From: an uncultured Muribaculaceae bacterium
GTDB lineage: Bacteria; Bacteroidota; Bacteroidia; Bacteroidales; Muribaculaceae
Length of the DNA: 64,000 nucleotides
Reading direction: 5' to 3'
Assembly: GCA_947632485.1 (NCBI GenBank)
Contig: CANRPJ010000004.1
Coordinates: 1-64,000, forward strand
Shown here: in pieces, positions 55,029-64,000 of the stretch
How positions within the stretch are numbered: position 1 is the stretch's first letter
How the letters are laid out: the number at the start of each line of letters is the position of its first letter
The notes under the pieces: model-generated
What the model was told of the DNA's origin: nothing
Databases searched by the model: none
The model's input: only the letters and a program-made list of their open reading frames with translations
Translations under genes and position numbers: made by a program

Positions 55029-56606
55029 TCAGACTTTGTAGCGGCTCGTCACCTCCGAAGCAGCCTGACGGAGAAGCTGCTCTACCTCGGGAGTAAGTTT
55101 TCCGCTCCGCAGCACGTCGAGCACTTCTTTCTGGTATTTAGCCTTAAGCAACTCAATAAACAGCTGCTCGAATTCTTTCACCTTATCGATGGGAACATTT
55201 TCCAGAAGCCCGTTTACACCGCAATATATCACTGCGATCTGGTTTTCTACAGGCCAGGGAGCATACTGCGGCTGGATAAGGAGCTGCTGATTCTTACGGC
55301 CACGATCGATAGTACGCGCCGTAACGGGGTCGATATCTCCGCCGAACTTGGTAAATGACTCCAGCTCGCGGAACTGGGCCTGGGCAATCTTCAGCGTACC
55401 GGCCACTTTCTTCATGGCCTTAATCTGAGCGTTACCACCTACACGGCTCACTGATATACCTACATTCACAGCCGGACGGATACCCTGATTGAAGAGCGCG
55501 CTCTCCAGGAAGATCTGTCCATCGGTGATGGAGATTACATTGGTAGGAATATATGCCGATACGTCGCCTGCCTGAGTCTCGATAATAGGAAGCGCGGTAA
55601 GCGAACCACCGCCCTTCACAATGGGCTTAAGAGCCTCGGGAAGGTCATTCATCGAGGAAGCTACCTCCTGATTGTCGATAATCTTAGCGGCGCGCTCCAA
55701 GAGGCGTGAGTGCAGATAGAAGATATCGCCAGGATAAGCTTCACGACCAGACGGACGCTTCAGGATAAGCGAAATCTCGCGATATGCCACAGCCTGCTTC
55801 GAAAGGTCATCATATACGATGAGAGCATCGCGGCCGGTATCGCGGAAATACTCGCCGATGGCTACGCCTGCGAAAGGAGCATAGTAGCGCATCGAAGCGG
55901 AGTCGGAAGCAGAGGCGGATACCACAACCGTGTAAGGCATAGCACCGTATTTCTCAAGCGTATGCACCAAAGAAGCCACGGACGATGCCTTCTGGCCGAT
56001 CGCTACATAAATGCAATATACCGGTTTGCCGTCGAGGTAATTCTGCTTCTGATTAATAATGGTATCGATCGCAATCGCGGTCTTACCGATCTGGCGGTCA
56101 CCGATAATAAGCTCTCGCTGACCGCGACCGATAGGAATCATCGAGTCGACAGCCTTCAGACCAGTCTGCAACGGCTGATTCACCGGCTGACGGAAAATCA
56201 CACCCGGAGCCTTACGCTCGAGGGGGAGATGAAGCCGCTCTCCTTCGATGGGTCCTTTGCCATCGATCGGCTCACCGAGAATGTTGATAACGCGGCCGAG
56301 CAAGCCTTCGCCTACAGGAATGGAGGCGATCTCACCCGTGCGCTTCACGGACATATTCTCAGTTACCGAGTTCACGTTGTTGAGCAGCACAACACCGACG
56401 TTGCTTTCCTCCAAGTTGAGAGCCACGCCTTTTACGCCGTTTTCAAATTCCACCAGCTCATTGGCCCGGACATTTTCCAGTCCGTAGACGTGGGCAACAC
56501 CATCGCCCACCTCCAACACAGTGCCAACCTCCTCGAATTTCACTTTCGAGTCAACGTCTTCGAGCTGCTGCTTCAGGATATCAGATATTTCGCTTGGATT
56601 AAGCAT
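55029..56606 (-). CDS. atpA: ATP synthase alpha subunit
   Basis: A 525-aa non-catalytic nucleotide-binding subunit of F1. The P-loop reads [13 protein letters not shown], with Ile where many relatives have Thr. Other signatures are [27 protein letters not shown] and [20 protein letters not shown]. It follows atpH by four bases and precedes atpG by 20. Confidence 0.97.
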   Translation of the reverse strand: MLNPSEISDILKQQLEDVDSKVKFEEVGTVLEVGDGVAHVYGLENVRANELVEFENGVKGVALNLEESNVGVVLLNNVNSVTENMSVKRTGEIASIPVGEGLLGRVINILGEPIDGKGPIEGERLHLPLERKAPGVIFRQPVNQPLQTGLKAVDSMIPIGRGQRELIIGDRQIGKTAIAIDTIINQKQNYLDGKPVYCIYVAIGQKASSVASLVHTLEKYGAMPYTVVVSASASDSASMRYYAPFAGVAIGEYFRDTGRDALIVYDDLSKQAVAYREISLILKRPSGREAYPGDIFYLHSRLLERAAKIIDNQEVASSMNDLPEALKPIVKGGGSLTALPIIETQAGDVSAYIPTNVISITDGQIFLESALFNQGIRPAVNVGISVSRVGGNAQIKAMKKVAGTLKIAQAQFRELESFTKFGGDIDPVTARTIDRGRKNQQLLIQPQYAPWPVENQIAVIYCGVNGLLENVPIDKVKEFEQLFIELLKAKYQKEVLDVLRSGKLTPEVEQLLRQAASEVTSRYKV

Positions 56607-56610
56607 CGGT

Positions 56611-57156
56611 TCAATTTCTTCTTAGTAGAGTTTGACGTAATTGTGTCAGTTCGCTGCTCAGGGAAGCGTCCATTCGGGTAGAGTCCACGTCGACCACGAA
56701 TCCGCCTATCAATTCCGGATCCACCTTCTCTTCAAATTCGAGAGTGGAGTCGGGAAACGACTTTCCTACGATCTCGCGTATTCTTGCAAGCTGAGCGTCA
56801 GGAAGTTTGGAGGCTGTAGTGAGCCTTACGCGTGCTATTTTGTTGGCTTTGCGGTAAATATCGCGATAAGCCAGAGCCATCTGCCTCGCGAAAGCCTCCC
56901 TGCCGTGACTGAGAATAAGCTTCACGAACGACCGATAGCCATCTTCGGCCTTATCGCCTGCTGCCGAAATGAGAAGCTTCTCCTTATCGGCGGCCGTTAC
57001 GAAGGGGTTAGCCAACACCTTCTGCAGCTTCGGTTCGCTATCAAAAGCAGAAGCCACTGCAGCCATCTCCCTGTAGATATCGGCGGAAGTGCCCTTTTCC
57101 AAGGCATACTTATATAGAGCCTTGGCGTAGCGCTGTGGTATCAAGCCGTCGTTCAT
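56611..57156 (-). CDS. atpH: ATP synthase delta subunit
   Basis: A 181-aa peripheral stalk subunit (OSCP-like). The N-terminal domain begins [20 protein letters not shown], and the C-terminal strand region has [20 protein letters not shown], the family signature. It follows atpF by three bases. Confidence 0.95.
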   Translation of the reverse strand: MNDGLIPQRYAKALYKYALEKGTSADIYREMAAVASAFDSEPKLQKVLANPFVTAADKEKLLISAAGDKAEDGYRSFVKLILSHGREAFARQMALAYRDIYRKANKIARVRLTTASKLPDAQLARIREIVGKSFPDSTLEFEEKVDPELIGGFVVDVDSTRMDASLSSELTQLRQTLLRRN

Positions 57157-57159
57157 GCC

Positions 57160-57654
57160 TTAGTTCTTTTCTATCTCGTTGAGCAACTTATCGACCAACT
57201 GCGTCTGGGCAGCATCGGAGGCCAACTGATTGCGCACCATCTTCTCTGCAATTTCCAGAGAGAAACGGCTCACCTCATTGCGAAACTGCAACTCGGCTTC
57301 CTTGCGCGACTGCTCGATCGACACTTTTGCAGCGTCCATCACCTTTTTAGCCTCTTCCGACGCTTCCTTACGCGCTTCCTCGATGATCTGGGTCTTCATC
57401 TTGGCAGCGTCACGCAGAATCTCTGCCTGCTGCTTTTGAGCTTCGGTCACGAATTTCTCGGCCTCAGCTCTTGCAGAGTCAAGCTGCTCTTTTGCCTCAC
57501 GAGCGTATTCCACTCCCTTATCGATAGTGTCGGCACGCTCGTTCATACTCTTGACAATCACAGGCCACCCCCACTTGCCCAACACGAGGAAGAGCAGCAG
57601 GAAAGCCACGAACATCCAGAATACCAGTCCGAAATCAGGCGTGAATAATTCCAT
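57160..57654 (-). CDS. atpF: ATP synthase b subunit
   Basis: A 164-aa peripheral stalk subunit with one N-terminal membrane helix (FGLVFWMFVAFLLLFLVLGK) and a long charged coiled coil (RAEAEKFVTEAQKQQAEILR). It pairs in a dimer to hold F1 still. It lies 26 bases after atpE. Confidence 0.95.
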   Translation of the reverse strand: MELFTPDFGLVFWMFVAFLLLFLVLGKWGWPVIVKSMNERADTIDKGVEYAREAKEQLDSARAEAEKFVTEAQKQQAEILRDAAKMKTQIIEEARKEASEEAKKVMDAAKVSIEQSRKEAELQFRNEVSRFSLEIAEKMVRNQLASDAAQTQLVDKLLNEIEKN

Positions 57655-57680
57655 GCTTCAGAAGTGAGGAGCCAATAAAA

Positions 57681-57938
<258 letters not shown>

Positions 57939-57947
57939 TTATTGTTA

Positions 57948-59228
57948 TTATTTCGTTTGTTTTTCCAATTTGTTTTCTAAACTATCAATCTGCTCTGCCT
58001 CCTCCTTCGCATGCTCGCTGCCATGGCCGTCTTCTACTGCCATACCGATAAACATCGTGGAGAGCATGGTGAATACATAAGCCTGAATGAAGCTCACCAG
58101 CACATCGAGCGCCAGCATGAAGAAGGTAAACAGGACTGATACCACCGCTGAACCGCCAACGGCAGCCGCCCCGAAGGCTGCAAAGATGAATATGAGGGTG
58201 ATTAGCACGATCACGACCATGTGGCCACCCATCATATTGGCAAAGAGACGCACACACAGGGCTGCCGGCTTGGTGAAGATACCGAACACCTCTATGAGCT
58301 GCATAATCGGCAGAGGGCATTTAAGCCAGATGGGAACATCGGGCCAGAAAATCTCTTTCCAATAATGCTTCGTACCCATCATATTGGTCACGATGAAGGT
58401 CATCACTGCCAACACCAATGTAATCGCAATATTACCCGTAAGGTTAGCGCCGCCGGGGAATATTACTATCAGTCCCAGCAGGTTCATCGTCAAGATAAAG
58501 AAGAAGCATGTGAGCAGATATGGAGCATACTTCGGTGCTTTAGCCCCAAGAGTAGCTTTGATCACACCATCGTAGATGAAACCTATCAGCATCTCCATAA
58601 AGCCCATTCCCTTACGCGGCGCCTTCATGCCATTTTTCCTGTAGAAGCGCACTACCGACATGACCATCGCCGTAACAATTATGGCCGCAATAAAGAGAGC
58701 AAGCACATTTTTTGTTATGGAGAGATCGACCGGCTTATATTCGCGATAATATATGCCCTTATATTCGGCATAGCCACTTACTACGCCATCAGTTGTAGCG
58801 GAGGCATCTGCAGCCACTTTCGACTGTTCCTCATCTGAGATCGGAAACAGCTCAACCACCTTGTTCTTATGGGTGCTCACATGAGCAATCAAGAACCTAT
58901 AGGTCTTGCCACTTCGCTCAGTTTCGTAGACCACGGGTACGAGTTCCTCTTTCTCCTTACCGGTCTCCTCATTCCTGATCACTTCTACTTCCGTAAGTTT
59001 AGAAGAGGAGAAGCAGAACCACTGCCCGTCTTCAGCTCGCACAATCACAGGCAGAGGAATCCTGTAGACGTGCGCAAAGGGCACCTCCCAGCCGTAGCCA
59101 TCGCCGAGGTGATGGAAGATTATCTCTTTTACATCGACCTCTTCGTCGCTACCCGAAGACGCATAGCTCGGTGCAGAGTAGCCCAGTGCTACTGCAAGAA
59201 CTGCTAATATATAGAGAAGCCGCTTCAT
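57948..59228 (-). CDS. atpB: ATP synthase a subunit
   Basis: A 426-aa membrane subunit of Fo that forms the ion half-channels. The essential Arg is in LCVRLFANMMGGHMV, and the last helix shows SFIQAYVFTMLSTMFIGMAV. The N-terminal 190 residues form a signal-like helix (MKRLLYILAVLAVALGYSA) and a long periplasmic region, as in other Bacteroidales. I chose ATG 59228, four bases after atpC; the ATG at 59270 lies inside atpC. No atpI gene is found between them. Confidence 0.95.
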   Translation of the reverse strand: MKRLLYILAVLAVALGYSAPSYASSGSDEEVDVKEIIFHHLGDGYGWEVPFAHVYRIPLPVIVRAEDGQWFCFSSSKLTEVEVIRNEETGKEKEELVPVVYETERSGKTYRFLIAHVSTHKNKVVELFPISDEEQSKVAADASATTDGVVSGYAEYKGIYYREYKPVDLSITKNVLALFIAAIIVTAMVMSVVRFYRKNGMKAPRKGMGFMEMLIGFIYDGVIKATLGAKAPKYAPYLLTCFFFILTMNLLGLIVIFPGGANLTGNIAITLVLAVMTFIVTNMMGTKHYWKEIFWPDVPIWLKCPLPIMQLIEVFGIFTKPAALCVRLFANMMGGHMVVIVLITLIFIFAAFGAAAVGGSAVVSVLFTFFMLALDVLVSFIQAYVFTMLSTMFIGMAVEDGHGSEHAKEEAEQIDSLENKLEKQTK

Positions 59229-59232
59229 AATA

Positions 59233-59484
59233 TCAATAGACGCATACGGAAATCCGGTTGTCGTTGACATCGACCAACCCTCCTTTCACATCAAAACTCT
59301 TCTCCTTACCGTCAGAGTCGCGAAACACCACAGCTCCTTTGACCAACACCGATATAATCGGAGCGTGGTCTTTCAAAACGGTAAACTTGCCCATCTCTCC
59401 GGGAAGAGTGACGGATTGCACTTCACCGCTATAGAGCACGTCGTCGGCCGAAATAATTTCCAGAGTCATGGTCTTATCGGTCAT
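59233..59484 (-). CDS. atpC: ATP synthase epsilon subunit, short form
   Basis: An 83-aa F1 subunit comprising only the N-terminal beta-sandwich (VQSVTLPGEMGKFTVLKDHA, then APIISVLVKGAVVF). The C-terminal helical hairpin that inhibits ATP hydrolysis in E. coli-type epsilon (about 135 aa) is absent, and no frame continues it. This short form is known in Bacteroidota. Confidence 0.93.
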   Translation of the reverse strand: MTDKTMTLEIISADDVLYSGEVQSVTLPGEMGKFTVLKDHAPIISVLVKGAVVFRDSDGKEKSFDVKGGLVDVNDNRISVCVY

Positions 59485-59490
59485 CAGGAT

Positions 59491-61005
<1,515 letters not shown>

Positions 61006-61035
61006 CTAAGGGGTGTTGTCTTTACAAATTCATTT

Positions 61036-62112
61036 TTAGAAATGCCAGCCGAGAGCTACGAACACTGCCATCAGCAGCATGTTTGCGAGCGCGAAAGGCA
61101 TAAGATATTTCCACTCGAAAGCGAGAAGCTGGTCAATACGCACGCGCGGGAACGTCCACTTGAACCAGATTATCACAAAGGAGATAAAGAATGCCTTACC
61201 AACGAACCATACGATACTCGGTATATAGTCCATGATGGCATTAAACCCGTCCCAACCCGGCACATGGAGAGGCATCCAGCCACCGAGGAACATCAGCGAA
61301 GCGATGCCCGACACGATGAAGAGGTTAAGATACTCTGCCAGATAGAAGAAACCGAAATGGATACCGGAATACTCCGTATGGTAACCTGCGGTCAGCTCAT
61401 GCTCTGCTTCAGGAAGGTCGAAGGGGCCGCGGTTAGTTTCAGCAGTTGCCGCAATCACATAGATGATAAAAGCAATAATTGCCGGAACATGGCCGCGGAA
61501 GATAAACCAACCGTTGGCCTGCTCCCATACCAGCTCATTGATATTCATTGTCCCGGCAAAAATCACGATCGTGATTATTGCGAGTCCCAACGAAATCTCG
61601 TAGCTGATCATCTGGGCGCCGCTTCGCATAGCTCCGATAAGAGTATATTTGTTGTTACTTGACCAGCCTGCAAGCAGGATGCCGAGAACGCCGAGCGAAG
61701 AAACCGCCAATATGAAGAATATACCAATATTATAGTTGATAATCTGCAAACCCAGTCCCCACGGAAGGCATGCCAGCATGACAACCGACGATGTGATCAC
61801 AATGTAGGGAGCGATTTTGAAAAGAAACTTATCTGTACCTTTCAGATCAATGAGCTCCTTAACAAGGATCTTAAACATATCGGCAAATACCTGAAGCACT
61901 CCCCAGGGGCCTACACGCATAGGGCCAAGACGACACTGGAACCAGGCGCAAAGCTTACGCTCATAGAGAATATAGAAGAGAGCCAGCACCGTATAGGTCA
62001 GCAGAATCAGCACTGCGATCACCACGCACTCAATCGTGACAGCAAGCCAGTCAGGCATACAGCCCGTGAGAAGGTTATTGAACCAGTTGGTGATTATTCC
62101 AAAATTGAACAT
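61036..62112 (-). CDS. nuoH: NADH-quinone oxidoreductase subunit H
   Basis: A 358-aa eight-helix subunit at the quinone-binding junction of complex I. Signatures include ERKLCAWFQCRLGPMRVGPW, AETNRGPFDLPEAEHELTAG, YHTEYSGIHFGFFYLAEYLN and a C-terminal RVRIDQLLAFEWKYLMPFAL. The gene after it on this strand is atpD where nuoI would be expected. Confidence 0.96.
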   Translation of the reverse strand: MFNFGIITNWFNNLLTGCMPDWLAVTIECVVIAVLILLTYTVLALFYILYERKLCAWFQCRLGPMRVGPWGVLQVFADMFKILVKELIDLKGTDKFLFKIAPYIVITSSVVMLACLPWGLGLQIINYNIGIFFILAVSSLGVLGILLAGWSSNNKYTLIGAMRSGAQMISYEISLGLAIITIVIFAGTMNINELVWEQANGWFIFRGHVPAIIAFIIYVIAATAETNRGPFDLPEAEHELTAGYHTEYSGIHFGFFYLAEYLNLFIVSGIASLMFLGGWMPLHVPGWDGFNAIMDYIPSIVWFVGKAFFISFVIIWFKWTFPRVRIDQLLAFEWKYLMPFALANMLLMAVFVALGWHF

Positions 62113-62146
62113 AACTGACAGCCAGTTTCTTATTTAATCTATTCTA

Positions 62147-63778
62147 TTATCTGTCTATATCCGGAATCACGAAATCGAGCGCAGCTCCAATCGTAATCAG
62201 GTCAGCAATCATATACCCTGTGCAGCAGAGATCCATCACTCCCACGAGATTGAAGCAGGGGCTCTGGAAATGCACGCGCGCAGGGGTCTTCTCTCCATCG
62301 GATTCGATATAGACGCCGAAGGTGCCGCGGCTTGCCTCCACCTGCTGATACCAGCGACCTACAGGCAGCTTGACAATTTTCGGAACCTGAGCGCGAACCG
62401 GGCCTTCAGGAATATTATCAACCAGCTGCTCAAGAATCCTTGCGCTCTGCTCGATTTCCTTCATGCGCACCATGTAGCGGGAATATGAATCGCAACCGTA
62501 TTCCAGCACCTCATCAAACTCCACATCGGCATAAGCTGCATAGGGGTGCTTCTTGCGGCAGTCGCACGACCAGCCAGAACCGCGTCCGGAGGGACCGGTA
62601 ATAGCATAGTTGATAGCGTCTTCCTTTTTCAGCATTCCCACACCAACCATACGGTTTTTGGCAATGATGTTGCCGCTAAACACCTGATGATATTCTTTCA
62701 GGCGCGAGGGCAGAATCTCCAGAAGAGCTTTCACATCTTTCTGGAAATCCGGGTGAAGGTCGGCAATTACGCCACCGATCACATTATAATTCATCGACAT
62801 GCGTGCGCCACACGTCTTTTCGAAGATATCAAGAATCTGCTCGCGCTCACGGAAGCCATAGAAGAACGCCGTGGTAGCTCCAAGGTCCATTGCCGTACAG
62901 CCGAACGAAAGGAGATGCGAAGAGATGCGCATCAGCTCGTCCATCATAGTGCGGATCACGACAGCGCGCGCCGGCACCTCGAGTCCCATAGCCTTTTCGA
63001 TGCAGGAGCAGAGACAATGACGGTTCTGATGAGCCGACATATAATCCATACGATCCGTAAAATGGAGCATCTGAGGATAGCCGAGGCTTTCGCACAGTTT
63101 CTCGATTCCGCGGTGGATATATCCGCTCACTACATCGACCTTCTTAACCACCTCACCGTCAACAGCCGTACGGAAGCGCATCACTCCGTGGGTACTGGGG
63201 TGCTGAGGACCAATGTTCACTACGTAATCGTTCTCCTCAAAGACCTTCTTCTTATGCTCCGTCACCGTACCGTCAGCCTCTTCAATCAGCTGCATGGTAT
63301 CATCTTCATTCTCCTCATCATTGAGGCGAACCGGATTCAGCTTCGGATCATCGTCATAATCCTTGCGGAGAGGATAGCCCACCCAGTCATTGCGCAGGAA
63401 GAAGCGGCGCATGTCGGGGTGGTTAATAAATTTGATACCGTAGAAGTCGTAGACCTCACGTTCCTGAAAATTAGCTACATGCCAAAGATCCTGCACGCTG
63501 TGGATCATCGGGTTCTCGCGATCGGCTACAGCCACCTTCACAGCCAGCATATCCCAGTTGTGAGCTGTGCTCGTAAGGTAGTAGACTACCCCGAGCGACT
63601 CCTTCCAATCCATGCCCACCACAGCTGAGAGCACATCGAAATTCAGTTCCGGATCCTCTTTAAGCGCTTTTGCCAGCGGATACCAATCCTTTTCCGGCAC
63701 CGACACCAAGAGGCATTCTCCCTCTTCAAACTCCGCTACCGGGCAAAGTTTCGAGATTTTTTCTTTTATATCGCTCAT
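62147..63778 (-). CDS. nuoCD: NADH-quinone oxidoreductase, fused subunits C and D
   Basis: A 543-aa fusion. Residues 1-150 are NuoC (REVYDFYGIKFINHPDMRRF, VGYPLRKDY). Residues 180-543 are NuoD with NIGPQHPSTHGVMRF, GYIHRGIEKLCESLGYPQML, the quinone-site region DRMDYMSAHQNRH and GRGSGWSCDCRKKHPYAAYA. I chose ATG 63778 (MSDIKEKISKLCPVAEFEEG); the frame is open further upstream to 63880 but that part overlaps the nuoB end. The fusion is typical of Bacteroidales. Confidence 0.95.
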   Translation of the reverse strand: MSDIKEKISKLCPVAEFEEGECLLVSVPEKDWYPLAKALKEDPELNFDVLSAVVGMDWKESLGVVYYLTSTAHNWDMLAVKVAVADRENPMIHSVQDLWHVANFQEREVYDFYGIKFINHPDMRRFFLRNDWVGYPLRKDYDDDPKLNPVRLNDEENEDDTMQLIEEADGTVTEHKKKVFEENDYVVNIGPQHPSTHGVMRFRTAVDGEVVKKVDVVSGYIHRGIEKLCESLGYPQMLHFTDRMDYMSAHQNRHCLCSCIEKAMGLEVPARAVVIRTMMDELMRISSHLLSFGCTAMDLGATTAFFYGFREREQILDIFEKTCGARMSMNYNVIGGVIADLHPDFQKDVKALLEILPSRLKEYHQVFSGNIIAKNRMVGVGMLKKEDAINYAITGPSGRGSGWSCDCRKKHPYAAYADVEFDEVLEYGCDSYSRYMVRMKEIEQSARILEQLVDNIPEGPVRAQVPKIVKLPVGRWYQQVEASRGTFGVYIESDGEKTPARVHFQSPCFNLVGVMDLCCTGYMIADLITIGAALDFVIPDIDR

Positions 63779-63812
63779 GTCGACAGTCAGGTTATAGTTT
63801 GGTATCGAGGTC

Positions 63813-64000
63813 TTAATATTGATCCTTCTCTTCAGGGTGCTCGGCAAAGAACTCTGCGATCTTCTCCTTCCGGTTTGCACCGCCGAAGAATTTCTGCACC
63901 TTAATCTTACGTTGCAGTTGCATCAGGCCGTAGAACATAGCCTCGGGACGCGGCGGACAGCCGGGAATAAACACATCTACAGGGATAATGTCTTCTACAC
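63813..64000 (-). CDS. nuoB: NADH-quinone oxidoreductase subunit B (5' part outside window)
   Basis: Sixty-one C-terminal codons plus a TAA stop are present. They begin at the window edge with [20 protein letters not shown], containing the last cluster Cys of the family in GCPPRPEA, and end in a charged tail ([14 protein letters not shown]). The gene is 34 bases ahead of nuoCD on the same strand. Confidence 0.93.
   Translation of the reverse strand, partial: VEDIIPVDVFIPGCPPRPEAMFYGLMQLQRKIKVQKFFGGANRKEKIAEFFAEHPEEKDQY

Noticed and set aside
56040-56120. Ile in place of Thr in the AtpA P-loop (GDRQIGKT) as a functional defect
   Set aside because: The Lys-Thr pair and glycines that bind phosphate are intact and the site is non-catalytic, so loss of function is not implied.

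Overview
The window looks like the chromosome of an anaerobic Bacteroidales, most likely of the Muribaculaceae (S24-7) type. The evidence is: GC-balanced genes read from Bacteroidota promoters (a TAnnTTTG -7 box with a TTG-type -33 box about 19-20 bases upstream, seen before at least five genes); a BspA-like leucine-rich surface protein; the Bacteroidales glycogen trio (debranching enzyme, GT4 glycosyltransferase, GH57); a fused NuoCD; the atpD-C-B-E-F-H-A-G gene order; and a 29-residue AURKAIP1/COX24-type ribosomal protein. The family-level call is inference, and no 16S gene is present.

Layout. 1-3.6 kb: a truncated BspA-like protein gene, an unrecognised gene, and a hairpin-rich intergenic stretch. 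3.6-13.8 kb: housekeeping genes (folC with a split ChrA pair, RNase G, a 29-aa ribosomal protein, HU, HAD phosphatase, YigZ/IMPACT, DJ-1, ApbE, RmuC, DMT exporter). 13.8-23.6 kb: envelope and RNA genes (patatin fused to an outer-membrane barrel, a frameshifted polyprenyl glycosylphosphotransferase, a DUF349 protein, a periplasmic cyclophilin, a cytidylate-kinase-like protein, a DUF308 membrane protein, RNase P RNA, YihY). 23.7-31.2 kb: the glycogen operon, an M64 peptidase and a stand-alone TrpB2. 31.2-36.2 kb: a membrane-anchored TPR/HTH regulator and an outer-membrane beta-barrel protein, separated by about 0.9 kb of non-coding DNA with a symmetric array of an octamer site and many hairpins. 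36.3-46 kb: a large GH127-type protein converging on an operon with two Gfo/Idh/MocA oxidoreductases, a DUF1080 (3-keto-glycoside hydrolase type) protein and a small monooxygenase-fold protein. 46-47.6 kb: an ADP-ribosylglycohydrolase fused to a macro-like C-terminal domain.

47.6-64 kb is one collinear minus-strand block: nuoB, nuoCD, nuoH, then the complete F1Fo ATP synthase (atpD-C-B-E-F-H-A-G), then nuoI-J-K-L-M-N, ending in a strong terminator. The ATP synthase genes therefore sit between nuoH and nuoI of a complex I operon. No nuoE, nuoF or nuoG lies at the usual place, so the complex I is probably of the Bacteroidales type without the NADH-input module. The arrangement would tie expression of the proton-pumping dehydrogenase and the ATP synthase to one transcript.

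The most interesting signals are the nuo-atp-nuo superoperon, the ADP-ribosylglycohydrolase fusion, the TTGCGTAA site array downstream of the TPR/HTH regulator, a dispersed family of very long hairpins placed just after gene ends, a T7-tract frameshift in the glycan-initiating transferase, and a 360-base higher-order repeat in the BspA-like gene. All calls come from reading the sequence; no database search was run.
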